NCBI RefSeq assembly: GCF_020164485.1
Contig: NZ_JAIQZA010000001.1
Location: 1 to 64,000 of the forward strand
Origin: Salegentibacter tibetensis
Lineage (GTDB): Bacteria > Bacteroidota > Bacteroidia > Flavobacteriales > Flavobacteriaceae
DNA: 64,000 nucleotides
Reading direction: 5' to 3'
This document shows, piece by piece, positions 63,961 to 64,000 of the stretch (its first letter is position 1; every line of letters begins with the position of its first letter). The notes below the pieces were generated by a model. It saw only the letters and a list, made by a program, of their open reading frames with translations. It was not told where the DNA came from and did not search any database. The translations under genes and the position numbers were made by a program.

Positions 63961-63993
63961 AAAACCGCTTCTCTATTCAGAAGCGGTTTTTTT
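63961..63993 (+). terminator. Terminator after tsf
   Basis: The stem AACCGCTTC/GAAGCGGTT is followed by seven T residues. Confidence 0.93.
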
Positions 63994-64000
63994 ATGCTGA

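Overview
The window looks like a chromosome segment of a marine-type Flavobacteriaceae bacterium, close to the Gramella/Salegentibacter/Zunongwangia group. The reasons are low GC, almost no Shine-Dalgarno sites before genes, several promoters of the Bacteroidetes TAnnTTTG type, a DUF2723 glycosyltransferase, a DnaE with a fused proofreading domain, and ribosomal proteins S16 and S2 with long charged tails. The genus is an inference; no 16S rRNA gene is present.

Layout. 0-0.3 kb: 5' part of an IS4-type transposase cut by the window edge. 0.9-5.6 kb: a cyanophycin cluster (synthetase cphA, cyanophycinase cphB, isoaspartyl dipeptidase). Together these make the Asp-Arg polymer, cut it to beta-Asp-Arg and split the dipeptide. 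6.1-9.8 kb: accessory genes (zinc alcohol dehydrogenase with an unusual AGGAGG site, two conserved membrane proteins, a decayed DUF72 gene, a small secreted protein). 10.1-14.6 kb: an ECF sigma factor, probable anti-sigma factor, outer-membrane barrel and secreted protein, bracketed by an intact tRNA-Asp and a displaced copy of its 3' end plus terminator. 14.7-23.2 kb: DUF58 protein, thioredoxin, dnaE, a PA2169-like protein, rpsP-rimM. 23.2-27.5 kb: leuS flanked by two toxin-antitoxin loci, one intact (PemK/MazF) and one with a frameshifted ParE/RelE toxin. 27.7-34.8 kb: glycogen operon glgA-glgC-glgB plus a GH31 alpha-glucosidase. 34.8-41 kb: panE, ftsX, two YceI proteins around a porin-like protein, and a CoA-transferase gene interrupted by one in-frame TAA. 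41.1-45.9 kb: a group III truncated haemoglobin, beta carbonic anhydrase, universal stress protein, a response regulator fused to a CRP-type regulator, and its PAS histidine kinase; this suggests an oxygen/redox stress module. 46-60.8 kb: DUF481 protein, tRNA-Gln with a displaced 3' fragment, a large DUF2723 protein, polysaccharide deacetylase, a cysteine-less thioredoxin fold, metallophosphoesterase, glycosylasparaginase, sugar MFS transporter, polA, AI-2E family permease and a lipoprotein. 61-64 kb: rplM-rpsI, rpsB, tsf with structured leaders.

The most interesting structure outside the genes is a roughly 120 bp three-hairpin repeat present three times (4.6, 21.8 and 47.3 kb), each just upstream of a gene and showing compensatory base changes. 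Next come the two tRNA 3'-end duplications and paired hairpin leaders before the ribosomal protein genes. Smaller palindromic repeats of the GTCA-hairpin type occur at least four times. I saw no CRISPR array, phage or obvious defence island.
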